Source: Hofstenia miamia
Lineage: Eukaryota; Xenacoelomorpha; Acoela
Direction: 5' to 3'
Length of the DNA stretch: 64,000 nt
Assembly (NCBI GenBank): GCA_004352715.1
Contig: SCFE01000009.1
Location: forward strand, 3,147,407 to 3,211,406
The translations under genes and the position numbers were made by a program. The notes under the pieces are model-generated. The model saw only the letters and a list, made by a program, of their open reading frames with translations, was not told the origin of the DNA and made no database searches. Below, piece by piece: positions 34,460-46,935 of the stretch; the stretch's first letter is position 1, and each line of letters starts with the position of its first letter.

Positions 34460-37400
34460 AATTCGTCGAACCTATTTTATCTAAATACCTGTAATTGATA
34501 ATTGCTAAACATTTTGAATACCTTAGTCCTAGAAGATACAGAATCATTCAACTGTCATCTGTTATCTCGAATTGCTAACAATAAAAAGTCATAATTCTAA
34601 TACATCGTAGATTGAAAATATGAAAAGCTTAACGTATTTTGAATTTTAGTAACATTTCTCTGATGTATTCTAAGGGCAAAATTCATTATCTAGTTTCAAA
34701 CTACAAATTCATTAATTTGATATTTCGAATCCTTGAAACATTAATTGCTTAGCCCTAAACTGCTCATTGTATCTTTTCAGTTGTTTTTTCAGTCTATTAG
34801 AAAATTTTGTAATCCTGAGTTATATGAAGATAATAACTCTTTCAATGAAAACCGCATTTTTGTATAAACCTTTTCAATTCTTCACATTCCCAGTGTTCAG
34901 ATAATAAAATGTTCTAAAGCCCAGGAACCAACCTCAACTGTAAATACGCCACCAAAGTCCCTGATCGCGAGGATGAACATGAAAGAGAAAATAATTCTCT
35001 ATCCAATGGGGTTTTCGGACTATACCTTTATGAGCCAGAGATGAAATCAGATCCAACATTTTAAGATCCGATCTGATCCGGATACGAAACTTCAAGATCC
35101 GGATTCGATCCGAACTTTTAAAAAATTTTTAGTTTTCAATCCGAATTTAAATAAATATTCTAACCACAAACAAGGTGTTTTTTAATGCGAATAGAAAATT
35201 TAAAGTGCTTCAACACTATTTTGAGATAAAAAATGGACATATACATACAAAATAGTGAATGCAAATTAACTTAATTGTAAACTTTGTAATAATCTAGTTC
35301 CTAAAATTGTCATCAACTATAATCATAATATATTTATAGAGTTCAAGTAGTTGAGTTTCTTATAGTATTACCTCCAAATTCAAAAATAACCACGTTGCAA
35401 TGTCACTATGAATTGAAGCTGTTTCAAACAAGATAAATTTACTTCAAAATAGCAGCTAAGGCGATGAATACAAGAATAGCACAAATAATGGCAAATTAAA
35501 GAACAACCCCAAAATGTATATTGCAAGACATTAAAAATATTGTTGTAGAATGTATTAAAATCCGTGATCAGGAAAATTCATTTTTCAATCAAAATTTGAG
35601 ATTTAAATATAAATTTTGAATTTTACTTAAATTGGATCAAAAAATTTGAATTATATATCAGCAACATTAAATAAATNNNNNNNNNNNNNNNNNNNNNNNN
35701 NNNNNNNNNNNNNNNNNNNNNNNNNNNNNNNNNNNNNNNNNNNNNNNNNNNNNNNNNNNNNNNNNNNNNNNNNNNNNNNNNNNNNNNNNNNNNNNNNNNN
35801 NNNNNNNNNNNNNNNNNNNNNNNNNNNNNNNNNNNNNNNNNNNNNNNNNNNNNNNNNNNNNNNNNNNNNNNNNNNNNNNNNNNNNNNNNNNNNNNNNNNN
35901 NNNNNNNNNNNNNNNNNNNNNNNNNNNNNNNNNNNNNNNNNNNNNNNNNNNNNNNNNNNNNNNNNNNNNNNNNNNNNNNNNNNNNNNNNNNNNNNNNNNN
36001 NNNNNNNNNNNNNNNNNNNNNNNNNNNNNNNNNNNNNNNNNNNNNNNNNNNNNNNNNNNNNNNNNNNNNNNNNNNNNNNNNNNNNNNNNNNNNNNNNNNN
36101 NNNNNNNNNNNNNNNNNNNNNNNNNNNNNNNNNNNNNNNNNNNNNNNNNNNNNNNNNNNNNNNNNNNNNNNNNNNNNNNNNNNNNNNNNNNNNNNNNNNN
36201 NNNNNNNNNNNNNNNNNNNNNNNNNNNNNNNNNNNNNNNNNNNNNNNNNNNNNNNNNNNNNNNNNNNNNNNNNNNNNNNNNNNNNNNNNNNNNNNNNNNN
36301 NNNNNNNNNNNNNNNNNNNNNNNNNNNNNNNNNNNNNNNNNNNNNNNNNNNNNNNNNNNNNNNNNNNNNNNNNNNNNNNNNNNNNNNNNNNNNNNNNNNN
36401 NNNNNNNNNNNNNNNNNNNNNNNNNNNNNNNNNNNNNNNNNNNNNNNNNNNNNNNNNNNNNNNNNNNNNNNNNNNNNNNNNNNNNNNNNNNNNNNNNNNN
36501 NNNNNNNNNNNNNNNNNNNNNNNNNNNNNNNNNNNNNNNNNNNNNNNNNNNNNNNNNNNNNNNNNNNNNNNNNNNNNNNNNNNNNNNNNNNNNNNNNNNN
36601 NNNNNNNNNNNNNNNNNNNNNNNNNNNNNNNNNNNNNNNNNNNNNNNNNNNNNNNNNNNNNNNNNNNNNNNNNNNNTTATTTTAATTAATAGTTGTAGTA
36701 TATTTAGCCTTTGTGTAATTCATGTTTGTATATATATATATGTCATTTGTAAATATTGTGTATATATGTATATATTCATGTATGTGCATACAGAGTTAAA
36801 TAAAGCTATTAAATAATAATTAAATAATAAATTCACACACTATTAATAGTATGCTGACAATATGGTTTCATAAATATTTTTGTATTAGTGATTACAATAA
36901 TGACAAACCTTCTGAGGACTAAGTTGATCTTGGCATTGCAAGTTGCTTAGAGTGCATATTTAAATGAGATTTTTTGATTGAAGAACATCTCAAATTATAT
37001 TAGTATTTTTGAATTTTGCAGTGTTTGCAAAAGCTAAGGTATTCCATTTGCTTCTCTGTGTGCTTTTTTTGACAAACATATTAGAGAGAATCCTTTTCAG
37101 AATTCTGCTCTTCCATTTGCAAGTTTGTTCAAACAAATGTTTTTGGTTGCTTTACGATTTTATCATTATGTAATGGCTAACATGAATCGGAATTTCAGAT
37201 TTGAAGTATTGGTCACCAATTTTAAAAGTTGTTGGAAAGAATAACGCGGAACCTGTTGTAATAACAATGAAATTCAATTAAAAAATATTGCCAAATATCT
37301 GAAGGTTGTGTTGCATTAAGATTACAACTACTGCCTTATGTGCCATATATGGTATATGTAGTTTTGACAATGCCTGTATGCAGAACCTAACAGAAAAATT

Positions 37401-39970
37401 TTAATAATGGTACTAATCTTTTCTATGACAAGTAATCTTTGTAAAAAGCCCATATTTGTATTGCCTAACTCACATTGAATAGTGAAAAATGATCAAATTA
37501 CTCTGTCATAGACGAAAGACCTCAACTAATGTATACCGGTACATGCATATATTATTTAGTTCTATTTGCGTGTTTCTGGCCTTTATTTTGGCTTACTTAT
37601 GAAGGATAGCAGCACCACATGTTCATAAGTGAAAAATTAGGAAATAAGAGAATCAAAATACTAGGTTTATGAAGGTCCGTGAGGACTCTAAAATTGGTGT
37701 GCCATATTTGGAACACCGTGCATGTAGGGTGTTAAATTGGTCAGTAATTCACTTAATTGAAACTTCATAGGCCTAAAATTATGCCTTAAAATAAGGTTTC
37801 CACCAAAAAGATTGTAATCTAATCAAAATATAGCGCAGAACCAGTTGGAAATATACAAAAGCTTATCAAAAATGTATATAAAAATCAGAAAATATGCAGC
37901 ATAGAATGATATTGTTTTGCTATGTTCATCTAAAGTTATGAATATCGTAGAAAAGAAACTATCAAAACTTAAGAATACTATATCAAAATAAATCAACTAA
38001 GTTTCTAAGAAAACAAATTCTTTTTTTATGAAAAACTTAGTCTTTAAACATTTTAAAAATTGTTATTTGAAAGTAAAAAGGAATTGCTTAGTGATTTTGA
38101 AAGAGACGAAATTTCGTTGTTTACTGAAATTTACGAATTTTACAATTACAGATAAATTGTAATTAAAGTCACATCTAACGTAAATTTAATCTTATTAATA
38201 ATAAAATCAAATTTAGTTCAATAACTTTAAGAATTGCAAAGCATGATTCTGTTAAAGTGTCTTCAAAACGAGGAAAATATAGTCATGCAAAGGAAGTCAA
38301 CTGCTCTATGTTTTATTCAGAGGAATAGACCTTCAAAGAATGTCAACTAGTAACATAAAAGGAAAATATTGTTGCATTCATTCTAAGGAATATAAACCGA
38401 ATTCATCAAATCATAATGTATTCAATAAAACTGTACTGTATATAAAAAATTACAATTTATGTTTTGTAAAATGAAATTATAACGAGTAATAGACCTTTTA
38501 CAAATCTCAAAAATGAGTGACTTTTAGGATTTTTCCAAAAGATTTTAAATGTAAATAATTAAAAATTTCATAAAAAATTTTTCTTACTAAGAATATATCT
38601 GTAATAATTGTTGGATCGAGCGATTTTGTTGCTAGCTATCAAACATGGTGAAAAATTTTACATATGTTTGCTGAAATTATGGTAGATAGAGAATGAGAAT
38701 TATGTTGATTATTATTCAGTTTAGTGTTTTGAAGCCTGGAGAAACTAAATCTTTTGTACTGATGCCTTAGCACGTAATAAAAGACTTCTACAAAAATCCT
38801 GTCTCTAAAATCCCCTAGTAACCTTCTTATCAAGTGGTTAGCCCCCTAAATGGGTTAAATGTAATTAAGTTTTATACTTGACCAATTCTTGTTAACCTAA
38901 GAAACTATATCAAATAACGAAATCTGCAAATTTTCATCCAAAACATAAAAAATTCAAAGGTTTCTTCAATTAATTTTTAAAGATTTTTCCTGATTTTTAA
39001 AAATAACTTTATGTCTAAGTTCAAATTGATAAAACTTTGTCATTTCTAATTGTATCTTCCTGAAATTTGGTCTGATTGATCATTAGATAATCTTCTTTTA
39101 TGGGTGTTTTTCAGTTTATTTATTCTTCTGAAAATTCTAGAAAATATGTTTTTGCATGACTAATAGGTCTTAAAATTTGCTTGATTGATTAAAATTATAC
39201 ATATTTTTACTAAATCATGATGGATTAAAAATCAAAAGCTAGAATTGTAAGTATATTTATTAATTTTCATCTGTGAAAGATTGAGCAAATTTGATTGAAG
39301 TTTGTGATAGTAGTACGATAATCAGTTTCGCTTGTCATTTTCATAATTTATGAAAAAAATTGCGTGATTGAAATACCTAATCCATAAGCTTAACTCATGT
39401 ACCAAAAACTTCAACATTTAGTTATTAAGCAGAATTAGGACCCCTAATACCCTCCATCTAACTTATGTTTCAATTCATCCAGGAAATGTCTTCTTTCTGT
39501 TTCTTTCATTGAAACTAATTGCACCATTTATTCACCCTTAGCTCCAAACATATAATAATATAAGAAGACAAGTATTCTCAAAGGCTATTTTTTTCTGTTA
39601 TTGAATCGCCTACAGGAACTGCCCAGCGTAATTCTCTAACTAAATTATTTAACTCGAACCTCGAGAACTCTGCAGAAAAATTTCTCCGTTGTTAGATAGT
39701 CCATCAATTCAAGTCACAAATTATTTCGTTAATGATTTTTAAGATTGCTGCAGTGAATGAAGAATGGAAATAATGAGGGAGCCTTTCTATTACTTAGGAT
39801 TTGATTGCTTCCAAAATGTATAATGTAAACATAATTATACATGTATTAGTAATATCTAATTATTTCTAGTATTTACCAATTGACATCATTATTTTTAAGA
39901 AAGTCTATATTTTTCAGGAACGCTTTCCTTCCGATAGAGTAATCTAAGACAAGTTATTTGCTTTGAATAA
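34460..39970. other. Long gene-poor stretch with a 1000-N gap
   Basis: No gene is supported. At about 35040-35110 GATCCGGAT-type words recur, like hAT subterminal repeats, after CAGAGATGAAATC. A gap of exactly 1000 N (35677-36676) looks like a fixed-size scaffold join. A TA/TG-rich tract follows at 36726-36785. The rest to 39970 shows no signal I can defend. Confidence 0.4.
35677..36676. other. Assembly gap (exactly 1000 N)
   Basis: The round length suggests a placeholder, so the true distance and even the adjacency are uncertain. Confidence 0.97.
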
Positions 39971-39979
39971 ATTTCATCA

Positions 39980-42345
39980 GTAATATAGACTGCTCTGGCC
40001 TACGAATAAGAAATCTATCACGTTTAGATTTAATGAATTTTTTAAGTGCGGTATTTTTTCTGTCAACTTCGACAAGTTGTTAATGATGTAACTCATCGAA
40101 ATAGGCACATTCTTGACCTCTTCATTGTAAGAGAAACGGAATTGGATATGACATGTAAGTGTATTGTTGATAGTCATGAATCATTATCCAGTTACTCTTA
40201 CACTAAATTTACTACGACATTCCAGTGAAAACCAGAGTGTATTTGTACTTTTTATAGAGATTTCAAAGGGATTGATATTTTGGAATTTTGAAGAGATTGC
40301 CTAGGAATGGATATGCTATTTTCCGGATCTGAGGAAGAAGCTAATAAATTATTTGATTAATTCATCTCAAGAAATTTGAATCATTTTAATTGCACACGAC
40401 TAAGCGGAGGAAAACTAAATTGATTTGCTTCAAAATAAGTTTTGTGCGATAATTCAATTTGCAAGTTCATTACATGCTTTATAACAAAATGAAATAGCCG
40501 ATTTAAACAAGAAGGCTTAGTCAGCAATAAGTCAGCATAGATTGTTTTATAGATTAAGAGGTTTTGGTGTTAAACGTGTTTCAAATAGACACTTTCAATT
40601 TTTCTATTGAAAAATCGACGTCGAGAATAAAATATTTAAAAATCCTTGCACGTTCTTTAAGTGATCAAAACATAATATGCAATTATAGTGAAATGTCAGA
40701 CAAAACCTTCCTGACATGAATTTTTGATTATAGATGCTTTTCTAGATGATAAAAAACGGCAGAATATATTATTTCATTTTCTCACTAATGTATTACCATA
40801 GCAAATTTCATATGCGCGAAGTTGAAGATAATATTTCTCAGATTATTAAATGAACCTAATTTCTTCCTATGTTAATAGTACTATGCTGCATATAATCAAT
40901 CAGCATGCTATGGCGTACGCAGGAGGGACATGGTGGAATTCCCCCCCGTCAGGTTTCCAAATTTGATCTTAGCTGGATAAATCACAAAATTTTTTGTAAA
41001 AAATTGAAAAATGTAAAATCTAGGATCGTGAAATGCATTTTTAGGGTATATTTTCTAAATGTTTTCAAAAATTTTCGCTGGGCTTCGTCCCGCATTGGGT
41101 AATGACGCTGATGTCGCCCGTCAGAAAATCCTGCGTACGCACCTGTCAGCATGCACCTTTCAGAATATGTAAAAAACAAAGCGATAGCGCATGTTGGTGT
41201 GTCATTAAATTAAGATCATTAAGACATATACGTAGAAAGAAGGAGGAGAATTATAGAAGATTAAGAACTCTTAAGGCATTACTGGAATATAGTTTATCTA
41301 GAAATAAGGTTCTTAATGCATCACAAAAAAGGCTAAGTCTCTTTTACAGTTTAATCAATTCCATGAAGAATGATCCCAAAACATTATTTTCTCATTTTAG
41401 AAATTTAACAGTAAAACCTAAGTCTCCTCCCAACATTTAGCAGGATTTTTCTGTATGAAATTTAGAAAAATCAAGTCAACATTAGTACGTCCATTAATAG
41501 AGAATGTTCTTAATAGTGTGAATGTGAGAAATCTAAATTGATCTCTGGGGCTCCCCAAGTATCTTGCTTGGGACAATTATTGTATCTTATCTGCACCAAA
41601 TTAATATCAGAACTATGTATTAGATTTAAGTTATCTTTATCTGTTCAATGCTGATGATCTTCAAGTATATACGTTCCTTCCAAACCAAGATATTTCAAGA
41701 TTATCATCATTGGTAAATATAATCAATCAATCAATGTAGAAAAAACGAAAGTTATTATCATTTCACGCTCAAATTCTTTAAGGGCTTCAATTTATGAATA
41801 TCTTCCAATGGCGATGCAGCAATATGTGGTTTCTATTGCAACAAATCTGGTTTATATTGTTGACAATAATCTTTAATTTAAAAATAATGTTACAAAAATT
41901 TTGAAAATCTGTTCAATCCAAATACGGCAAATAAAACAAGTAAGAAAATTTTTTGGTATTGAATCTACCGTGGTATCAAGATTGGACAATTGATGTTCAT
42001 TGCTATCAAATTCACCTTAATAATTACTGTGCAGGTTGCAAACTATGTTAAATAAAAGTATAAGAATAATCTATATAGATTGGCTAGAGAAATGGAAACA
42101 CCAATGGGACATATTAGTCTCCATCGGCTGCCCCTTGAAGAAAGAATAGAAAATAAACTTTGCCTCCTTACGTAGAAGTGTAACAACGGCATGGTAAAAA
42201 AATATTTGATTAGTTTTATTAAAAAGAGGGATGCTTTACAATTTAAAAACTTAAGCTTTTGATAGTGATATACTTGAGGTGTTGCAAACAAAAATACACA
42301 CTGCGATATAAATATATATTATTATTTTTATTATTATTATTTTTC
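39980..42345 (+). mobile_element. Decayed LINE interrupted by a MITE
   Basis: LRQVVNDVTHRNRHILDLFI at about 40065-40130 is the late part of an APE endonuclease domain. After the inserted MITE, LINE-like codons continue (LFYSLINSMKNDPKTLFSHF near 41340). A reverse transcriptase with GAPQVSCLGQ (41548), NADD (41647-41658) and thumb-like remnants follows. An ATT/TATT-rich tail at 42313-42342 marks the 3' end. Whether the endonuclease and reverse transcriptase parts belong to one insertion is inferred from order and strand. Confidence 0.65.
40909..41145. mobile_element. 237 bp MITE with 9 bp target duplication
   Basis: GCGTACGCAGGA (40913-40924) and its exact complement (41129-41140) are inverted repeats near the ends. 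TCAGCATGC occurs on both sides (40900-40908 and 41146-41154), a perfect 9 bp direct repeat that would be the target duplication. Nine-base duplications point to a MULE-like origin, though hAT (8 bp) is close. A degraded relative at about 57740-57855 shares CCCGTCAGAAAATCC and TTTCGCTGG. Confidence 0.65.
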
Positions 42346-42739
42346 TGTTGTTTTATTTTGCATCAAAAATTCTCCAGCCAGCTGCGAATATAGTCTAGTT
42401 TTGAGACTATCACACTGGACATTTCATTTGCTTTTGATTATTAAGGTATCTTTAGTAAATCAAGGAAAATTTTACAGTAAATTTCAAATTGTATCATTTG
42501 TGGTGAAGTTAATTTTCCTTCTACAATGAAACTTACATTGACGCATGGCTTTCTAACCTTTTTGAGAAAATTTCATGTTGTGTTCATCCTACTATTTTAT
42601 CTCTCCACCAAATCACAATAGATGTATTTCTTTCGAATTTAAGCTGCTCGAACTCCCTTTCTTTGCCATTCTATGCCCACTCAATTGAATGTCATCAGAT
42701 CTTCTAGAATCAGTAGAATTGTAAAAGTGATTTATCATT

Positions 42740-43610
42740 CTTAAATTCATGACTAAGCATCACTATTTGTTTCAGGATTCTATTTTTCAGCTACAACTAA
42801 TATTTATTTATCTTAAGCATCAAAAAAACGAGGCTATTCTGAACTTGTTGAATGAATATTTTATCTCAATTCATCAACCCCTTCTTTTTGTTAAAGATAA
42901 CATTTGCAGTACTAAATCCCAATTTATTCGACATTCAACTTGATGATGTGGATGAGATCTTTGCGTCTTGGTTATCTAGCTGCTAAGGCCCAGACAACAT
43001 TCCTGATTCTTTTTCAAAAATATTTTGCTTCTGAGTTTCCATTCACTTATTGAACATATTTCGATATTTTATTGATTCAAGAATTTACCCTCCAGCTTGG
43101 AAGTTAGCCTAAGTTAGCCCATGAATATAGTAATAATCATTTAGTTACTAATTTCAAACCTATTAGTATCTATCAAAGATTTCGCTGATTTTTGAAAACT
43201 GTCACACAATTTTCATATCCTGTAATTTATCGGAGTTGAACAAAGCAGCAACGCGGTTTTGTGAAAACGCATAGCACTGATACTCAAACTCTTATTTACC
43301 TTGACTTAATATACTTAGCTTTTGATGTTCATGGAAATTTTTTATTCTTACGTCTGGACTTTTCAAAGGTTTGACAAAGTATCAGATTGTATTCCTTTGG
43401 AAATGGACGTGGTCTTTGAAATGATTGACATCTGATTTTACGAATCGTTCCAATCCGTAGTCATTATCAATTCATTTTCACATATCTGCTCTGCAAAAAG
43501 CGGCGTGCCCCAAGAAGCGACGGAATTTAATTTACATATAAATGAAATTGCGTTTTTTAATTCAAATGCATTCAATATGTTACTGACACCTTACTGTATT
43601 TAAATGATTA
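42740..43610 (+). mobile_element. Second decayed LINE reverse transcriptase
   Basis: Broken frames read NEAILNLLNEYFISIHQP, then DDVDEIFASWL, GPDNIPDSF, NFKPISI, LRLDFSKAFDKVSD and SGVPQEA in the order expected for LINE reverse transcriptase. The catalytic DD is not intact. The 3' end is not defined. Confidence 0.7.
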
Positions 43611-43614
43611 TAAT

Positions 43615-44700
43615 AATTATTAAGAATTTTTTAGAAAAGCTGCAAACTTTATAATAAAATATATAAAACGGTATTTTTAGACTTAAGAAGTAAAACAATG
43701 CTTTGATCTCCTGAAAATGAAAATAGTTCAATTAACATTTTTAGTTAACAGCATTGTAATTAAATAGTAAATTCAAAGAAAGTAGCATATTTTCACACCA
43801 TATGATTATATATGGAAGTGTTCCAAAAAGGATACTCAAAATAGTGTTAAAAATTGTGTTAATTAACTCGTTAAAATCGACATTTTCACATAAGTAACGC
43901 GTTAACTAGAAAGGAATTAAGTACGCATTGAGTTGCCAATGAAATACATTCTAACTAATTGTATTCGGAAAGAAACGAGTCCATGCAGGTAAGCTACTTC
44001 TGCTACCCGTAACCCGTAAAAATTTAGCAGTAACCACATGCATGCCTGCATATTCAGTTTACAGTACCTAATGCATTAATAACTTTTTATGCTATAACAT
44101 AATTATCAAAAATTATACAAAACTAAAAATCAATTGTATTTGTCATGTATGACAATTGATTAGTATGTTTTAACCTTGTCACCCAACAGTCATTTTCGTT
44201 TGACATAAATAATAGAATAAAGATAGATAAATAAAGATTAATACTTAAATATCCTTTCTGTACTAAACTTCAATTAGTAAAATTATTTTCTATTAAAACT
44301 ATAAATCGCATGTAGAACTTCTATTCGATATTTTTCTAATTTCCAAAAACTCATTTAGATTGTTATATCTTGAAAAACCATTTAGTTTTTCAGAAACAAA
44401 ATAATATAACAATCATTAGACGTTTTAATTATAGCATATAGCATAGTTCTTCTTTATTTTACGCTTTATATTTATTCCTTACCCCTACCCAAACTGCTAC
44501 ATAATTCTCCTCTAATAAATGCTTCAGTTCACATAATTGTTAGCACATATCAGAGTCGTTTGGATAACACTTTGAAATTAAAATATGCTGTTACTTAAAT
44601 AAATATCAAATTAGCGAAATTGCAAAATCAACAATTTCGTTTGAATAAACAAGATTACTTGACAGTAAACATTGAGTTTCATGATATTGTCTACACTCGT
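43615..44700. other. AT-rich intergenic DNA
   Basis: No gene or clear element. At about 44005-44040 CCCGTAACCCGTAAAAAT words resemble hAT subterminal repeats. Confidence 0.35.
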
Positions 44701-44708
44701 GCTGCTTC

Positions 44709-45239
44709 ATGAGCGATTCGGAAGAGAGTAAAATCCTCCATGCTAATAAGTTAGTTCAGTTCGTGGATTCTTCGGGTATTGCTATTGAATGGAATGTTAG
44801 TAACACCGATTATAGCAGTAGTTCACACATTGTGAAATCCCTAATTAAAAATGCAATGCTGTCAAATGGATTATTGCACACAGGGTGGAATTTCAGATGC
44901 TCTATTGATCATCTTACTGTTACTTTCACTAAGACTCCACTAGTAGATCATCCTAATTTAGGACGAAGACATAAAATGACTTGTCAGCAATATAGAATAA
45001 TGCACGGCGTGAAAAATCATGAAGTTCTCGAAATCTTAAAAGAGTATGTATTTGTGGTTAGATTCGAGTTTAAAGGAAGTCGGTTCGACGTTAATTCAAG
45101 GGTGGTGGCTGTAAAGGAAAACATCGAAAAGCTTTATTGTTCAAATGGCGTTAATGTGGGTGACCAAGTTTTGAAATTGTTAACTGAAACAATCAAAGAA
45201 ATGGCGCATCAGCACGCGAAAGTGAAGCGCAAAAATTAA
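44709..45239 (+). CDS. Intronless 176-aa protein of unknown family
   Basis: I do not recognise this protein. The frame is open for 176 codons in AT-rich DNA, has a balanced amino acid composition, an acidic start (MSDSEESK) and a basic end (HAKVKRKN). It has no signal peptide or membrane segment. The middle alternates strand-like (EYVFVVRFEFKGSRF) and helical segments, so a small soluble alpha/beta protein is likely. No obvious acceptor lies next to the ATG, and an earlier ATG at 44681 is out of frame. LINE material begins about 120 nt downstream but the protein shows no transposon motif. I think it is a real gene; its function is unknown. Confidence 0.65.
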   Translation: MSDSEESKILHANKLVQFVDSSGIAIEWNVSNTDYSSSSHIVKSLIKNAMLSNGLLHTGWNFRCSIDHLTVTFTKTPLVDHPNLGRRHKMTCQQYRIMHGVKNHEVLEILKEYVFVVRFEFKGSRFDVNSRVVAVKENIEKLYCSNGVNVGDQVLKLLTETIKEMAHQHAKVKRKN

Positions 45240-45362
45240 TTTGTACCTTATTAAGTTGGTTTGTAAATAATTAGTTCTTAGAAAGAGAGTTAATTACATT
45301 TTTGCATTGCAAGTTTTATTTTCACACGTGGATGTATTTGTTATTTACTGCTTTGCATTCAT

Positions 45363-46935
45363 TTATGTTATTATCTCAGGGAGTCTGACAGTTTTCCTCA
45401 GGACTCTAGCTGTTCCTAAAGGCGCTGTCTTCTGTACTACATCAACTCCCCACTTCGGTAAACTCAACTCCTCCAGGTATTTTCTATGCTCCTTACTCAC
45501 TGCTCCTAGTGCTCCTATGACTACCGGGACTACTTCGACCTTCTTTAAGTTCCACAGCCTTTCTATTTTCTCTGCCAAACCGCTGTACTTGTCTATCTTC
45601 TCTTTCTCCTTCCTTTCTACATTTCTGTTCTTTGGTACTGTTCCCAATATTTTCTCTTTGTCTACCACTACTATGTCTGGCCTCCATGCTTCTATTACCT
45701 TGCTTGTTTGGATGTTGAAGTCCCACAGTATCTTAGCCTTCTCATTCTCTATGACTCCATATGGCTCATGGTCATGCCACTTGTCTCCAGCTTCTAACTC
45801 ATGCTGCCTGCTTAAGCTTCAAAGTACCATTCTTCCCACCTTGTCATGCCTGAACCTATACTCATTCTGTGCAAGCTTCTCACAACCTGCTATCAGATGA
45901 TCTACTGTCTCCATCCCTTTCTTTCATAGCCTACACTTGTCACTTACTTCCACTCTTCTGTCTATATACTTCTTCACCCAATTTGTACTAATTGCTTGCT
46001 CCTGTGCAGCCATTATCAATGCTTCTGTTTCTCTCTTTAGTCCTGCCCTCTTTAGCCACTTGTTACTCTCTTCTCTGTCACAGTTTTGTGTATTCCTCCA
46101 GTATTCTCCATGCTTCACCTTCTGCCTATACCTTGTTTGTTTCTCTGCTTCCATTCTTCTCTGGTATGCCTTCTTTCCCTCAGCCTCTGTTCTTATCTTC
46201 GTTAACTCCATAGTGACCTCCAGTAGGGACCCTTTAGTTTGCTCTTTCACATATTCCTTTAGTCCTAGTGCTGCTGCTTTCACGGCTTCCTCTACACTTA
46301 GTAGTCCTTTCACTCTTTTATGCCTTGCCATGTACAGCCTATCTACATCTCCATTTAAGTTGAATACTCTCTCTGCTGCTAGTATTTTCCTTGTCTCTCT
46401 GTCTAATTCCCTCAGTTCATTCTTATTCAAACCAACTATTCCTGCTGAATATCTCAAAACTGGTATCGCCCATGTATTGATTGCCTTTATGCTGTTCTGT
46501 CCATTCAGTGCTGACTTCTGTAGTGCCTTCCTTACTTTCCACTTGTATTCTTTTCATAACCTCGTCTTCATTTCCTCATGATCTGTTCTATCTTTCTCTA
46601 CCACTCCTAAGTACTTGTACCCCTCTTTGACTTCCTCAATCTTGTCCCCACTGCTCGTCCTCAAACCACCTCCATGTATGCACTTGCCTATGGTCATTGT
46701 CACTTTTCTAATCCAAACTCCAACCCAAACACTCTACCTGCCATCTCCAATATTTCCACTTGCTTCTGTAACATCTTCTTTGAGCTAGCATATATCTTCA
46801 GATCGTCCATGTACCATAGATGACTCACTGCTCTACCATTATTTTCCATCTTATACCCTATGTCTGTCTTCTTTAAACTTTCTTTGATGGGGATTAAGCT
46901 CACTACAAACAGTAGTGGCGCCAAGCTGTCTCCCT
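45363..46935 (-). mobile_element. 5'-truncated LINE with restriction-like endonuclease (R2/R4-like)
   Basis: The minus strand begins within the reverse transcriptase (QGDSLAPLLFVVSLIP, 46937-46890), followed by YMDD at 46813-46802 and FGLEK. A 177-codon frame (46457-45924) continues with the family's linker (ALIMAAQEQAISTNWVKKYI, then a CCHC-type start DKCRLC). The C-terminal endonuclease region follows after frameshifts: WRPDIVVVDKEK, EKIDKYSGLAEKIERLW and VVPVVIGALGAVSK, to the stop at 45363. The spacing after PDIVVVDK is short, so part of the nuclease core seems lost. The 5' truncation abuts the next LINE exactly. Confidence 0.82.

Noticed and set aside
45307-45900. A 197-codon plus-strand frame with membrane-like composition
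   Set aside because: Also antisense to the LINE endonuclease region; Ser/Phe/Leu-rich because of reverse reading.
45937-46581. A 214-codon plus-strand frame
   Set aside because: It is the antisense shadow of the restriction-endonuclease LINE on the minus strand.
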